A stretch of 64,000 nt of DNA, taken from Alphaproteobacteria bacterium HGW-Alphaproteobacteria-7 (lineage in GTDB: Bacteria > Pseudomonadota > Alphaproteobacteria > Sphingomonadales > Sphingomonadaceae). The position numbers were made by a program, and so were the translations under genes. How positions within the stretch are numbered: the stretch's first letter is position 1; every line of letters starts with the position of its first letter. Positions 8,301 to 15,568 of the stretch are shown here, in pieces. The notes beneath the pieces were generated by a model. The model ran no database searches. It was not told the DNA's origin and saw only the letters and a program-made list of their open reading frames with translations. The stretch lies in assembly GCA_002842735.1 (NCBI GenBank), contig PHEB01000004.1, forward strand, positions 62,001-126,000, given 5' to 3'.

Positions 8301-10147
8301 CAGTCTTCTCCCACCCGCTTAACATCGGGCTGGTTGCCCCGCGGCGCGACGGTCACGATCTGAAACATGCCAGAGTGCATGTGATAGAGCAGGTGGCAGT
8401 GGAAGGCCCAGTCGCCCTCCTCGTCGGCGGTAAGGTCGAAGGTGGCGCTGCCACCGGGCTGCACGATAACGGTATGCTTCTGCGGCTGGCGATCTGCAGG
8501 TGCACCGTTGACCAGTTCGAAGAAGTGCCCGTGCAAATGGATAGGGTGCGCCATCATGGTGTCATTGACCAGCTTCACCCGGACACGTTCGTTATAGGCG
8601 AAGCGGATGGGATCGTCGCTAACGGCACTGAACTTCTTCCCGTCGAACGACCACATGTAGCGTTCCATGTTCCCGGTCAGATGGATTTCCATCTGCCTGG
8701 ACGGACGGCGCAAATCGTCATTCGGCGCTAGCGCAACCAAGTCCTTGTAGGTCAGCACCTTGTGGGGAACCTTCTCGAGGCCAATGCCCGGGTCGCCCAT
8801 GCGATCGACCGGGTTCATCGACACCATATCGATACCGGGGCCAACCTTTACGTCGGGAGGCAGCTTGGACGTGTCACGCATATTCATGCCGCTCATATCC
8901 ATTCCGGCCATCTGATCGGTGCTCGCACCCTGCGATGACATGTTATGGCCCATGGCCGAATGGTCCATCCCGGCCATGTCGCCGCTGCCATGGTCCATTC
9001 CGCCCGAGCCGTGGTTCATGCCCATGTCTGCCATCGTCAGCAGAGGGGGATCGCGCAAGGGCGGGACTGCTGCACGCGCGCCGGGACGCGAGGCGAGGGT
9101 CGCCACCGCCATGCCCGACCGGTCCATGCTTTCTGCCACGATCGTCTGGGCTTCGCCGGTCGGCTCGACGACGATATCATAGGTCTCCGCCGTGCCGATC
9201 TGGAACTCCTCGACCTCGACCGGGCGCACGTTCTGGCCATCGGCGCCGACCACCCAGAACTTCACGCCCGGAATGCGGACGTTGAAGAAGGTCATCGCAC
9301 TGCCGTTGATGACACGCAGCCGCACCCGCTCGCCAGGATTGAACAGGTATTCGAGGCCCTCTTCCGGGCCGCGCCCATTGGCGAGGTAGGTGTAGGTCGA
9401 TCCCGTAACGTCCAGGATGTCGGTCGCCATCATGCGCATACGCGCCCACATCCGGCGGTCCTCGCCCGACAGCGGATAGTCGTCGGTCCAGGTATTTTGC
9501 TGATAATTGAAGTAGCCTTCGCCCTTCTTCAGCTTGTCCATGATCGTATGGGGGTGAAGAGGCGTGAAGTCGCTTAGGAGTAGAACATAGTCGCGGTCCG
9601 CTTGCACGGGATCCGCCCCGGCGGGTTCGACCACGATCGGGCCGTAGTGCCCGGCCTGCTCCTGCAGCCCCGAGTGACTATGCCACCAGTAGGTGCCGCT
9701 CTGTCGCAGCGCAGGGATGTCATAGACGAAAGTCTCTCCAGATTTGATGCCGGGAAAGCTGACGCCGGGTACGCCGTCATACTGGAATGGGAGCAGCAGG
9801 CCGTGCCAGTGGATCGAGCTGTCTTCGTCGAGCGTGTTCGTGACCGCGAGCCGAACCGGCTGACCTTCCTTGAGGCGAACCAGCGGACCCGGCACGCTGC
9901 CGTTGACAGCGATCGCGTGTCCGCGACGCCCCTGAACAACGCGAGGCCCTTCGCCGATCGTCATGGCAATATCGCGGCCCGACACTTCGTCGAAACCGGC
10001 GCGGATCGCCCCATTGTGCAAATCGGCTCCTCGGGCCCATGCCGGGGCGGTGTGCGCTAGCCCCATAAACGTCGCGGCCTGGGCGCTACGGGTAAGAAAT
10101 CTGCGGCGGTCAAAAGCGAATTGTTGGGTGGGTTTCGTGGTGCTCAT
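8300..10147 (-). CDS. copA: Multicopper oxidase, copper resistance CopA
   Basis: A protein of about 615 residues exported by Tat (FDRRRFLTRSAQA near the N-terminus). Three cupredoxin domains carry the type-1/2/3 copper ligands: HWHG and HSHSG in domain 1, and HPIHLHGHFFE and HCHLLYHMHSGM near the C-terminus. A Met/His-rich insert (about residues 385-435, with repeats such as GGMDHGSGDMAGMDH) precedes domain 3, as in PcoA/CopA. It oxidises Cu(I) in the periplasm. The ATG at 10147 is preferred because it follows AAGG and places the Tat motif normally; an in-frame TTG at 10183 overlaps the sigma-factor stop. Confidence 0.93.
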   Translation of the reverse strand: MSTTKPTQQFAFDRRRFLTRSAQAATFMGLAHTAPAWARGADLHNGAIRAGFDEVSGRDIAMTIGEGPRVVQGRRGHAIAVNGSVPGPLVRLKEGQPVRLAVTNTLDEDSSIHWHGLLLPFQYDGVPGVSFPGIKSGETFVYDIPALRQSGTYWWHSHSGLQEQAGHYGPIVVEPAGADPVQADRDYVLLLSDFTPLHPHTIMDKLKKGEGYFNYQQNTWTDDYPLSGEDRRMWARMRMMATDILDVTGSTYTYLANGRGPEEGLEYLFNPGERVRLRVINGSAMTFFNVRIPGVKFWVVGADGQNVRPVEVEEFQIGTAETYDIVVEPTGEAQTIVAESMDRSGMAVATLASRPGARAAVPPLRDPPLLTMADMGMNHGSGGMDHGSGDMAGMDHSAMGHNMSSQGASTDQMAGMDMSGMNMRDTSKLPPDVKVGPGIDMVSMNPVDRMGDPGIGLEKVPHKVLTYKDLVALAPNDDLRRPSRQMEIHLTGNMERYMWSFDGKKFSAVSDDPIRFAYNERVRVKLVNDTMMAHPIHLHGHFFELVNGAPADRQPQKHTVIVQPGGSATFDLTADEEGDWAFHCHLLYHMHSGMFQIVTVAPRGNQPDVKRVGED

Positions 10148-10179
10148 ACCCAGCCTTACGCATGAACTGCGATTAGGCC

Positions 10180-10743
10180 TCAAACAGATCCGAGTTTTTT
10201 TTCGCGCAGGCGCTGACGGGCACGGTACAGGCGCGTTTCGACCGTCTTCTCCGTCACGCCAAGTAACTGCGATACCTCGCGGTGGCTTCGTCCTTCCACG
10301 GCGACCAGGACCAGCGCTTCACGTAGCCGGACTGGTAACCTTTCGATTGCCCGTGAAACTTCATAGAGCATTTGCCGGTCGGCAACCACGGTTTCAGTGC
10401 CTGGCTCGTCAGAGGCAATCGGAAGCTCCGGATCGAACGACCCAATGCGTAGGAGTTGTGCCACCTTGCGCCGTCGTAGCCTGTCACGGCATTTGTTGAG
10501 TGTTACGGTCGTAAGATAAGCCGCAATCGGTTTGGCGGGATCCAGCTTGGCTCGTGCTACCCATGTTGATGCAAGAGCAGTCTGCAGCGCGTCCTCGGCC
10601 TCTTCCGTAGATCCAAGCATTCGGCGGGCGAGCCCAAGAAGTCGCGGCAAATGGGGTTCGACAAGTCGGCCGAACGCCGTCCTGTTGCCAGCCCTGACCT
10701 TTTCGACGAGGCCGGATTCAATAGTGTCGTCGAGCCCCTGCAC
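10180..10743 (-). CDS. ECF sigma factor, CnrH-like
   Basis: A 187-residue group IV sigma factor. Region 2 spans about residues 25-95 (EEAEDALQTALASTWVARA) and region 4 spans 130-182 (AIERLPVRLREALVLVAVEG with the LLGVTEKTVETRLYRARQRL HTH). It follows genes resembling cnrY and cnrX, so the locus is a cnrYXH-type trans-envelope signalling module. It is the third gene of the minus-strand operon, just upstream of copA. The likely target is the pair of divergent promoters at 11494-11559, which would make the operon self-activating. The start is a GTG six bases after the sensor stop. Confidence 0.88.
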   Translation of the reverse strand: MQGLDDTIESGLVEKVRAGNRTAFGRLVEPHLPRLLGLARRMLGSTEEAEDALQTALASTWVARAKLDPAKPIAAYLTTVTLNKCRDRLRRRKVAQLLRIGSFDPELPIASDEPGTETVVADRQMLYEVSRAIERLPVRLREALVLVAVEGRSHREVSQLLGVTEKTVETRLYRARQRLREKKLGSV

Positions 10744-10749
10744 GTATGG

Positions 10750-11190
10750 TCATTCGTCGGCTTCGCCGGTCAGCGACAAGGAAACCTGACGATCAAAACG
10801 CGCCTTTTGCTCGGGTTTCAGCAGTGCGCGCATGGCGAAAACATGGCCGACTGTGGCCTTCTGTAGGTCGCCCATGCGACCGTGCACATCGTCGATGGCT
10901 GCAGCTACCTGGGGGCCGTATTCGTGCTCCTCGTCCATAGCGACCGCGAGCCTGGCATTGGCTGCGCGTAGGAAGCTTTCAAGTTCATTTCGCTCGACGG
11001 TGAAGCGTGCCTCGAGCTGCTCGAGCTGTTCCCTCTGTGAAGCGTCGAGGTCGAGCTCCTCGTGGACAAAGTCATGCAGTGTCTGCGGATGCGCGGCTTC
11101 ACGCCATTCTCCTATGGCCAACGCTCCGATACATCCGGCAGCCAATGCAATGAGGGCTGCAATCGCAAATTGGAATGTGCTGATCTTCAT
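10750..11190 (-). CDS. Periplasmic metal sensor, CnrX-like
   Basis: A 146-residue protein with an N-terminal membrane anchor (residues 8-27) and an all-helical periplasmic hairpin. His39, His43, Glu60, His116 and Met120 match the Ni/Co ligands of CnrX (His42, His46, Glu63, His119, Met123) with a constant offset of three, including the HxxxH and HxxxM spacings. In the Cnr system, metal binding releases the anti-sigma block and frees the ECF sigma. Copper genes follow directly, so copper may be the signal here. It overlaps the anti-sigma gene by ATGA. Confidence 0.85.
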   Translation of the reverse strand: MKISTFQFAIAALIALAAGCIGALAIGEWREAAHPQTLHDFVHEELDLDASQREQLEQLEARFTVERNELESFLRAANARLAVAMDEEHEYGPQVAAAIDDVHGRMGDLQKATVGHVFAMRALLKPEQKARFDRQVSLSLTGEADE

Positions 11191-11471
11191 GGCTCGACGT
11201 GCAGCAACGCAGCAGGAGAAAGGTCTGCGCCATCTATTAGGCGGAAGCTTGCACTCTCAGCGCTTGCCGGCGCTGCGGTCGAACCAATACCTGCACCGAG
11301 TCCGACGAAGGCCATTGCCGCAAACAAAGCCAGGCGGGCGCGGCCTGAGGCCTTTGCCTCGAACTGACCGGCCCTGGCCCAGACCCCTTCCATGAAACCG
11401 TCGGGTACGGACGGGTCGCGCATGTTCCCCAGGCCCGCCAAGGCGCGATCGAAGAGTTCGTGGTTGTTCAT
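11187..11471 (-). CDS. Putative anti-sigma factor, CnrY-like
   Basis: A 94-residue protein with a cytoplasmic N-terminal half (ELFDRALAGLGNMRDPSVPD and onward), one membrane helix at about residues 44-62 (ARLALFAAMAFVGLGAGIGS) and a short periplasmic tail. Size, topology and position before a CnrX-like sensor and an ECF sigma gene fit CnrY (95 residues), which holds the sigma factor at the membrane. Sequence identity to CnrY is not obvious by eye, so the call leans on context. It is the first gene of the minus-strand copper operon, with GAAGGA as ribosome-binding site. Confidence 0.75.
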   Translation of the reverse strand: MNNHELFDRALAGLGNMRDPSVPDGFMEGVWARAGQFEAKASGRARLALFAAMAFVGLGAGIGSTAAPASAESASFRLIDGADLSPAALLHVEP

Positions 11472-11493
11472 TCGGTTCTGTTCCTTCGCTACC

Positions 11494-11520
11494 TATACGA
11501 AGACAGCGCGTTTGACCCTC
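11494..11520 (-). promoter_or_regulatory. Putative ECF promoter of the cnrYXH-like/cop operon
   Basis: Read on the minus strand, GAGGG (11520-11516) is followed after exactly 16 bases by CGTATA (11499-11494). The transcript would start near 11488 and lead into the cnrY-like ATG at 11471 through a leader containing GAAGGA. The same motif and spacing occur in the opposite orientation at 11533-11559. Confidence 0.55.
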
Positions 11521-11532
11521 ACAACTTTTTTC

Positions 11533-11559
11533 GAGGGCTTCGTGAGGGCTGGGCGTATA
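11533..11559 (+). promoter_or_regulatory. Putative ECF promoter of the DUF2231 gene set
   Basis: GAGGG (11533-11537), 16 bases, then CGTATA (11554-11559), the same architecture as the divergent copy at 11494-11520. The transcript start expected from the -10 position falls at about the ATG at 11566, so the mRNA may be leaderless. This suggests that both gene sets answer to the same ECF sigma factor. Confidence 0.5.
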
Positions 11560-11565
11560 CCGAAC

Positions 11566-12243
11566 ATGACGCTCTCTCGCATCCTTCGTTCGCACTTCGT
11601 CCTTCTCATAGCCGCGGCTCTTTCCTTGCCGGTCACCGCCAACGCGCACGATGGCCACAAGAACGACATGAGCGATGCCGAGATGGCCCAGATGGAAATG
11701 CATGGAGCGCCATCTGCGGTTCGCGAACCATCGACCGTGGGAATTGCCGAGCCGGCTAGCGCGACGGCGACAACGCCGTTGACCGCGGAACGGGCTCTCG
11801 AGGCAAAGATAGCTGAGAACAGGATTACATCGGCGGGGGACCTGTTCGGTCGACTTCATCCGATCGCGGCACACTTCCCCATCGCTCTGCTATTGATGGC
11901 TGCGATCGCAGAATTTTTTTTATTCATGCGTCCAGCGTGGGGACTTGAAACCACCGTGCGCTTTCTCGTTTCGGGTGGAGCCCTCGGCGCTGCGTCGGCC
12001 GCTGTCTTTGGCTGGTTCGCAGGTGGCTGGCGCCTTGAAGATCGGTCGGAGACACTCGCTCTTCATCGATGGAACGGGACGGCAATCGCAGCTGTCGCAA
12101 TTGTAGCCACATGGCTGGCATTTCGTCCGGGAAGCAGGATGGCACTCCGCTTCGTAATCGCCGTACTGGCGGTGGCCCTGGTTATCCAAGGTTATCACGG
12201 CGGCGAAATGGTGTTCGGCCCCAATCATCTTGGTTTGGAGTAA
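11566..12243 (+). CDS. DUF2231 membrane protein
   Basis: About 225 residues from the ATG at 11566. A signal peptide (LLIAAALSLPVTANA) is followed by a Met/His-containing segment (HDGHKNDMSDAEMAQMEM), then a four-helix DUF2231-like domain beginning FGRLHPIAAHFPIALLLMAA, the conserved HP...HFP motif of that family. It heads a plus-strand set divergent from the cnrYXH-like operon. Longer upstream frames are rejected because they run through the promoter region and lose the signal peptide position. Family members occur with copper and haem-related genes; the function here is unknown. Confidence 0.78.
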   Translation: MTLSRILRSHFVLLIAAALSLPVTANAHDGHKNDMSDAEMAQMEMHGAPSAVREPSTVGIAEPASATATTPLTAERALEAKIAENRITSAGDLFGRLHPIAAHFPIALLLMAAIAEFFLFMRPAWGLETTVRFLVSGGALGAASAAVFGWFAGGWRLEDRSETLALHRWNGTAIAAVAIVATWLAFRPGSRMALRFVIAVLAVALVIQGYHGGEMVFGPNHLGLE

Positions 12244-12248
12244 CCTAT

Positions 12249-12644
12249 ATGCAAACGACTTTTATAAAGCGAACGCGGACGTTCGGGCTGCTTCCTCTGA
12301 TCACCGCCAGCTTGGCCGCATGCGGCGCATCTTCCGAGCCGGCGCCCGATCAGAGCGCGGCGAGCGAGGTAGCAATCGACACGCCCGCTGCCGCCACAAC
12401 AGCCACGCCGGCTGCGGTCGACAATTCTGCTGTGAGTGACGATCCCGTTACGACCTCCACTGCCGCACCATCGCCAAATCTAAAGCCCGCAGTAGCGCCA
12501 GCCAAGTCCAAGAGTGGGGAGACACCGCCAACTCCAGTCCGGCCTGCACCGGCTCCGTCACCAAGCGCCTCGAACGATCCGCACGCCGACCACGACATGT
12601 CCGGCATGTCGGACGAAGACATGAAAGCCATGGGACACGATTGA
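12249..12644 (+). CDS. Pro/Ala-rich lipoprotein with Met/His tail
   Basis: A 131-residue predicted lipoprotein. An N-terminal hydrophobic segment ends in the lipobox LAAC (near residue 27), followed by a long low-complexity Ala/Pro/Ser/Thr linker and a C-terminal tail HADHDMSGMSDEDMKAMGHD. The tail resembles copper-binding Met/His motifs in CopB and CopA of this island, so an envelope copper-binding role is plausible. No recognised domain. It starts six bases after the DUF2231 gene. Confidence 0.65.
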   Translation: MQTTFIKRTRTFGLLPLITASLAACGASSEPAPDQSAASEVAIDTPAAATTATPAAVDNSAVSDDPVTTSTAAPSPNLKPAVAPAKSKSGETPPTPVRPAPAPSPSASNDPHADHDMSGMSDEDMKAMGHD

Positions 12645-12646
12645 TT

Positions 12647-13108
12647 ATGACTAAGCCAGCTGTCGAAACTCGTCGCCTGCTTCCGATCCTCGGTGCGATG
12701 CTGCTTGCAGCATGCACCGGTACCGCGCAGGCCGCCACCTACACCATGTTCCGCGATCCCAGTTGCGGATGCTGCGAAGACTGGGCCGATCATGTTCGTG
12801 GAGGCCTTTCTGCGGAGGTTGTCGTACAGGACAGCCCGGACATGGCGGCGGTCAAGGACGGGCATCAGGTGCCCGATGATCTGCGGTCGTGTCACACGAT
12901 GGTGGTGGATGGCTTTGTAATCGAGGGCCATGTCCCCGCAGCCGATATTGCGCGCCTTCTTCGTGAGCGCCCTGCGGGCGTCGAGGGACTGGCTGTAGCC
13001 GGAATGCCTCTTGGATCGCCCGGCATGGAAATGAACGGCCAGACCCAACCCTATCAGGTGATCGCTTTCGGCAAATCAGGCCGTACCGTCTTCAATGCCT
13101 ACAACTGA
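12647..13108 (+). CDS. DUF411 metal-binding-like periplasmic protein
   Basis: About 153 residues with a signal peptide (ending near AQAA) and the DUF411 pattern: an FRDPSCGCCEDWADH motif with a CxCC cluster, then VPDDLRSCHTMVVDGFVIEGHVPA. DUF411 proteins are frequent in copper resistance loci and are presumed to bind metal through the cysteines. The ATG at 12647 is chosen over a TTG at 12641. It is third in the plus-strand set divergent from the cnrYXH-like operon. Confidence 0.85.
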   Translation: MTKPAVETRRLLPILGAMLLAACTGTAQAATYTMFRDPSCGCCEDWADHVRGGLSAEVVVQDSPDMAAVKDGHQVPDDLRSCHTMVVDGFVIEGHVPAADIARLLRERPAGVEGLAVAGMPLGSPGMEMNGQTQPYQVIAFGKSGRTVFNAYN

Positions 13109-13128
13109 TCAAGACGAGGAGAATCAAC

Positions 13129-13452
13129 ATGAAAATACTGATTGGATTGGTCGCAGGTCTGTCGCTGGCCGGACCCGCTCTGGCGCAGTCAAGCGAGGCG
13201 CCCGCAAGCGATGCTCAGGCATCCGGCGAAAAGCCCGAGATGTGCGAGATGATGCACAATGGGATGAAAATGCAGGGCATGATGATGAAGGGCAAGGATG
13301 GCAAGATGTCCTGCTGTATGATGGACCACTCCAAGATGGATCATGGTATGATGGGTGATCATCAGTCAGGCGCCAAGCCAGATGGCGACACTTCGTCTGC
13401 GGAAGCGCCTGCAGAAGATCACGCGACGCATAAAGGTCATAGTCCGGGTTGA
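13129..13452 (+). CDS. Secreted Met/His/Cys-rich small protein
   Basis: A 107-residue protein with a clear signal peptide (ILIGLVAGLSLAGPALA) and a mature part dominated by Met, His, Asp and Cys (MCEMMHNGMKMQGMMMKG, SCCMMDHSKMDHGMM). It is probably a periplasmic copper-binding peptide. A good ribosome-binding site (GAGGAG) precedes the ATG. It is the last gene of the plus-strand set; its 3' end faces the csoR gene 45 bases away. Confidence 0.7.
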   Translation: MKILIGLVAGLSLAGPALAQSSEAPASDAQASGEKPEMCEMMHNGMKMQGMMMKGKDGKMSCCMMDHSKMDHGMMGDHQSGAKPDGDTSSAEAPAEDHATHKGHSPG

Positions 13453-13497
13453 GCCGAGCTCATGACACAAGAAGCATAACCCTGTTGGGCGGGCAAC

Positions 13498-13782
13498 TTA
13501 GCGGACTTGCTTTTCCAGCAGGGCAATAAGTTCGGCGATCTTGGTTCGCTGATCACTCTTTGAGCCAAGTTCGACCGCTTCTTCCAGGCAATGGCTCGCA
13601 TGGATTTTGAGCACCTCCATGCGGGTTGAGCGCAAGGCCGCTTCCATAGATGCAAACTGCTGGAGAATGTCTATGCAGTACCGGTCCTCTTCCATCATCT
13701 TGGCGATGCCACGGGCTTGGCCTTCGATCCTGCGCATCCGCGCGATCTCTTTCTCGAATTTCGTCTTCATGCGGTGGTCCAT
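13498..13782 (-). CDS. csoR: CsoR-family copper-sensing repressor
   Basis: A 94-residue all-helical DUF156 protein. Cys36, His61 and Cys65 fall at the same residue numbers as the Cu(I) ligands of Mycobacterium tuberculosis CsoR, with Tyr35 next to Cys36 as in that protein. CsoR proteins bind DNA in the apo form and release it when Cu(I) binds. The divergent operon starting at 13889 includes a copper P-type ATPase, and a perfect palindrome lies between the two, so the regulator and its target are adjacent. FrmR/RcnR relatives differ in the ligand set. Confidence 0.87.
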   Translation of the reverse strand: MDHRMKTKFEKEIARMRRIEGQARGIAKMMEEDRYCIDILQQFASMEAALRSTRMEVLKIHASHCLEEAVELGSKSDQRTKIAELIALLEKQVR

Positions 13783-13847
13783 GCCAGCTTTGTCTCAATG
13801 CGCCAATCTTCCTCGAAGCGCTTCGGTACTTGATTTCTAGCAAGCAG

Positions 13848-13871
13848 TATACTATACCCCCCTATAGTATA
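13848..13871. promoter_or_regulatory. CsoR-type operator
   Basis: Perfect 9-bp inverted arms TATACTATA (13848-13856) and TATAGTATA (13863-13871) around a CCCCCC core. Palindromic A/T arms with a central G/C tract are typical of CsoR/RcnR-family operators. It lies 66 bases upstream of the csoR start and 17 bases before the ATG at 13889, overlapping where the promoter of the plus-strand operon must be. Confidence 0.75.
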
Positions 13872-13888
13872 TTCAGAGGAGAGTCGAT

Positions 13889-14161
13889 ATGTCGAATTCA
13901 TCTGATAGCCCGAGCATCAAAGTGTGGGGATGGACGCTCAGCGTATTTCTCCTGGTCTCATACTTGGTTTGCATAGGCTTCGGCCTCGCGGCTCCTGACA
14001 GGTTTCACATGCACGAAGCCTGGGCGCCGCTTTTGCCGGGTTTCAAGTGGTTGACGCCCGTTGGGTTCGCCGCCGGAGCGATCGGCAGCTTTCTCTATGG
14101 CTGGTACATCGCCGTCATCGCAGTCCCGCTCTATAAGTTCTTCAGCAAGCGGGGTGCTTAA
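13889..14161 (+). CDS. Small two-helix membrane protein (DUF5676-like)
   Basis: A 90-residue protein with two membrane helices (about residues 13-33 and 55-80), an intervening HMHEAWAPLLPGFKW segment and a C-terminal YGWYIAVIAVPLYKFF. The pattern resembles small DUF5676-type proteins that accompany copper ATPases, but I am not sure of the family. It is the first gene after the CsoR-type operator, with AGAGGAGAG as ribosome-binding site, and is presumably co-transcribed with the nuclease and nucleotide genes that follow. Confidence 0.6.
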   Translation: MSNSSDSPSIKVWGWTLSVFLLVSYLVCIGFGLAAPDRFHMHEAWAPLLPGFKWLTPVGFAAGAIGSFLYGWYIAVIAVPLYKFFSKRGA

Positions 14162-14185
14162 GCTTTCGAATTAGAGGCAAGGGCA

Positions 14186-15568
14186 ATGCAAGACACAGAT
14201 CAACCGTCGCTCACCTTTCTCGGTGCAACCGGGACTGTGACGGGGTCACGCTACCTCGTCGAACGGGGGCGACGGCGAATCTTGATCGATTGCGGTCTCT
14301 TTCAGGGCTTCAAGCAGTTGCGGCTCCGCAACTGGAATCCTTCTCCAGTACCACCGGAGAGCATCAGCGATGTGCTCCTGACCCACGCTCACCTGGATCA
14401 CTCGGGTTATCTGCCCGCGCTTGTTCGAAACGGGTTTCGCGGCAAGATCCACGCCACGCCGTCGACCACTGAACTCTGTGGTCTCCTGCTACCCGACAGC
14501 GGGCATCTGCAGGAAGAGGAGGCCCGATACGCAAGGCGCAAGGCCTTTTCGAGGCATCAAGACCCGCAACCTCTTTACACCTTCGATGATGCGAAGGTCG
14601 CGCTCGGCCACTTCGATCCTGTGCCGTTCGACACAGCGCTCGATCTGGGCGACGGCATATCAGCGCGCTTTATACCTGCCGGACATTTGCTGGGCGCCGC
14701 CTCCATACGGCTGACCATCGACGGGCGCGTGATCCATTTCAGCGGCGATGTCGGTAGACCGACAGACCCGATGATGCGCAGTCCCGATCAATTTTCTGGA
14801 GCAGACATACTCGTAACCGAGTCGACCTATGGCAATCGCACGCATTCGCCTGTCGACGCTGAAGCTGAACTGGCCGAGGTCATCAATAAGGTCGTTGGCC
14901 GGAGAGGGACAATCCTCGTGCCGGCATTCGCTGTCGGACGGGTCCAGCGGGTAATGCTTCAGATAGCGCGGCTGCGCGAACGTGGAGAAATCCCTGACAT
15001 TCCAGTCTATCTCAACACCCCCATGGGCGCCAACGCGACCGACATCTATCATCGGCACCATGGCGAACATCGAGTGAGCTGGGACGATTGCAAGGCCATG
15101 TTTGACTTAGCCGTGCGTATACGAACGGTCGAGGAATCGAAGGCGCTCAACCGGGATGTGGCCCCGAAGATAATCGTCTCAGCAAGCGGCATGCTTACCG
15201 GCGGCCGCATCCTGCACCACGTCGTCAGCTTCGGCCAAGATCCGAAGAACGCGATTGTGCTCTCCGGTTTTCAAGCCGGTGGCACCCGCGGAGCAGCGCT
15301 TGTTAGCGGGAAGCGCGCGCTCCGGATCTTCGGTGAGGATATTCCAATCCGTGCTGAAGTCATCCAGCTTGAAGGACTTTCCGGCCATGCGGATGCGGAC
15401 GAATTGCTAGCGTGGATGGGCAATGCGAAGCCGCCGCGAATGACTTATGTGACGCATGGCGAACCTGATGCCGCAGATGCCTTGCGCTTCCGGATCGAAC
15501 ACGAGCTCGGCTGGGATGTCCGTGTGCCAGAACACCTCGAACGAGTTTCGATCAGGTCCCCGCAATGA
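14186..15568 (+). CDS. Beta-CASP metallo-beta-lactamase-fold ribonuclease
   Basis: A 460-residue protein of the CPSF/Ysh1-like metallo-beta-lactamase group. Motif 2 is THAHLDHSG (near residue 70), motif 3 PAGHLLGAA, motif 4 FSGDVGR, and the beta-CASP motifs follow (TESTYGNRTH, LSGFQAGGTRG, LEGLSGHAD with the final His, then THGEP). Such enzymes cleave RNA endo- or 5'-exonucleolytically and release nucleoside monophosphates. All zinc ligands appear present. The stop overlaps the next start (ATGA), coupling it to a nucleotide phosphorylase, which suggests that its products feed that enzyme. Confidence 0.88.
   Translation: MQDTDQPSLTFLGATGTVTGSRYLVERGRRRILIDCGLFQGFKQLRLRNWNPSPVPPESISDVLLTHAHLDHSGYLPALVRNGFRGKIHATPSTTELCGLLLPDSGHLQEEEARYARRKAFSRHQDPQPLYTFDDAKVALGHFDPVPFDTALDLGDGISARFIPAGHLLGAASIRLTIDGRVIHFSGDVGRPTDPMMRSPDQFSGADILVTESTYGNRTHSPVDAEAELAEVINKVVGRRGTILVPAFAVGRVQRVMLQIARLRERGEIPDIPVYLNTPMGANATDIYHRHHGEHRVSWDDCKAMFDLAVRIRTVEESKALNRDVAPKIIVSASGMLTGGRILHHVVSFGQDPKNAIVLSGFQAGGTRGAALVSGKRALRIFGEDIPIRAEVIQLEGLSGHADADELLAWMGNAKPPRMTYVTHGEPDAADALRFRIEHELGWDVRVPEHLERVSIRSPQ

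Noticed and set aside
10148..10183. TTG start extending copA upstream
   Set aside because: The ATG at 10147 has a better ribosome-binding site and places the Tat signal correctly.
11392..11565. N-terminal extension of the DUF2231 protein
   Set aside because: It crosses the divergent promoter region and the cnrY-like gene and buries the signal peptide.
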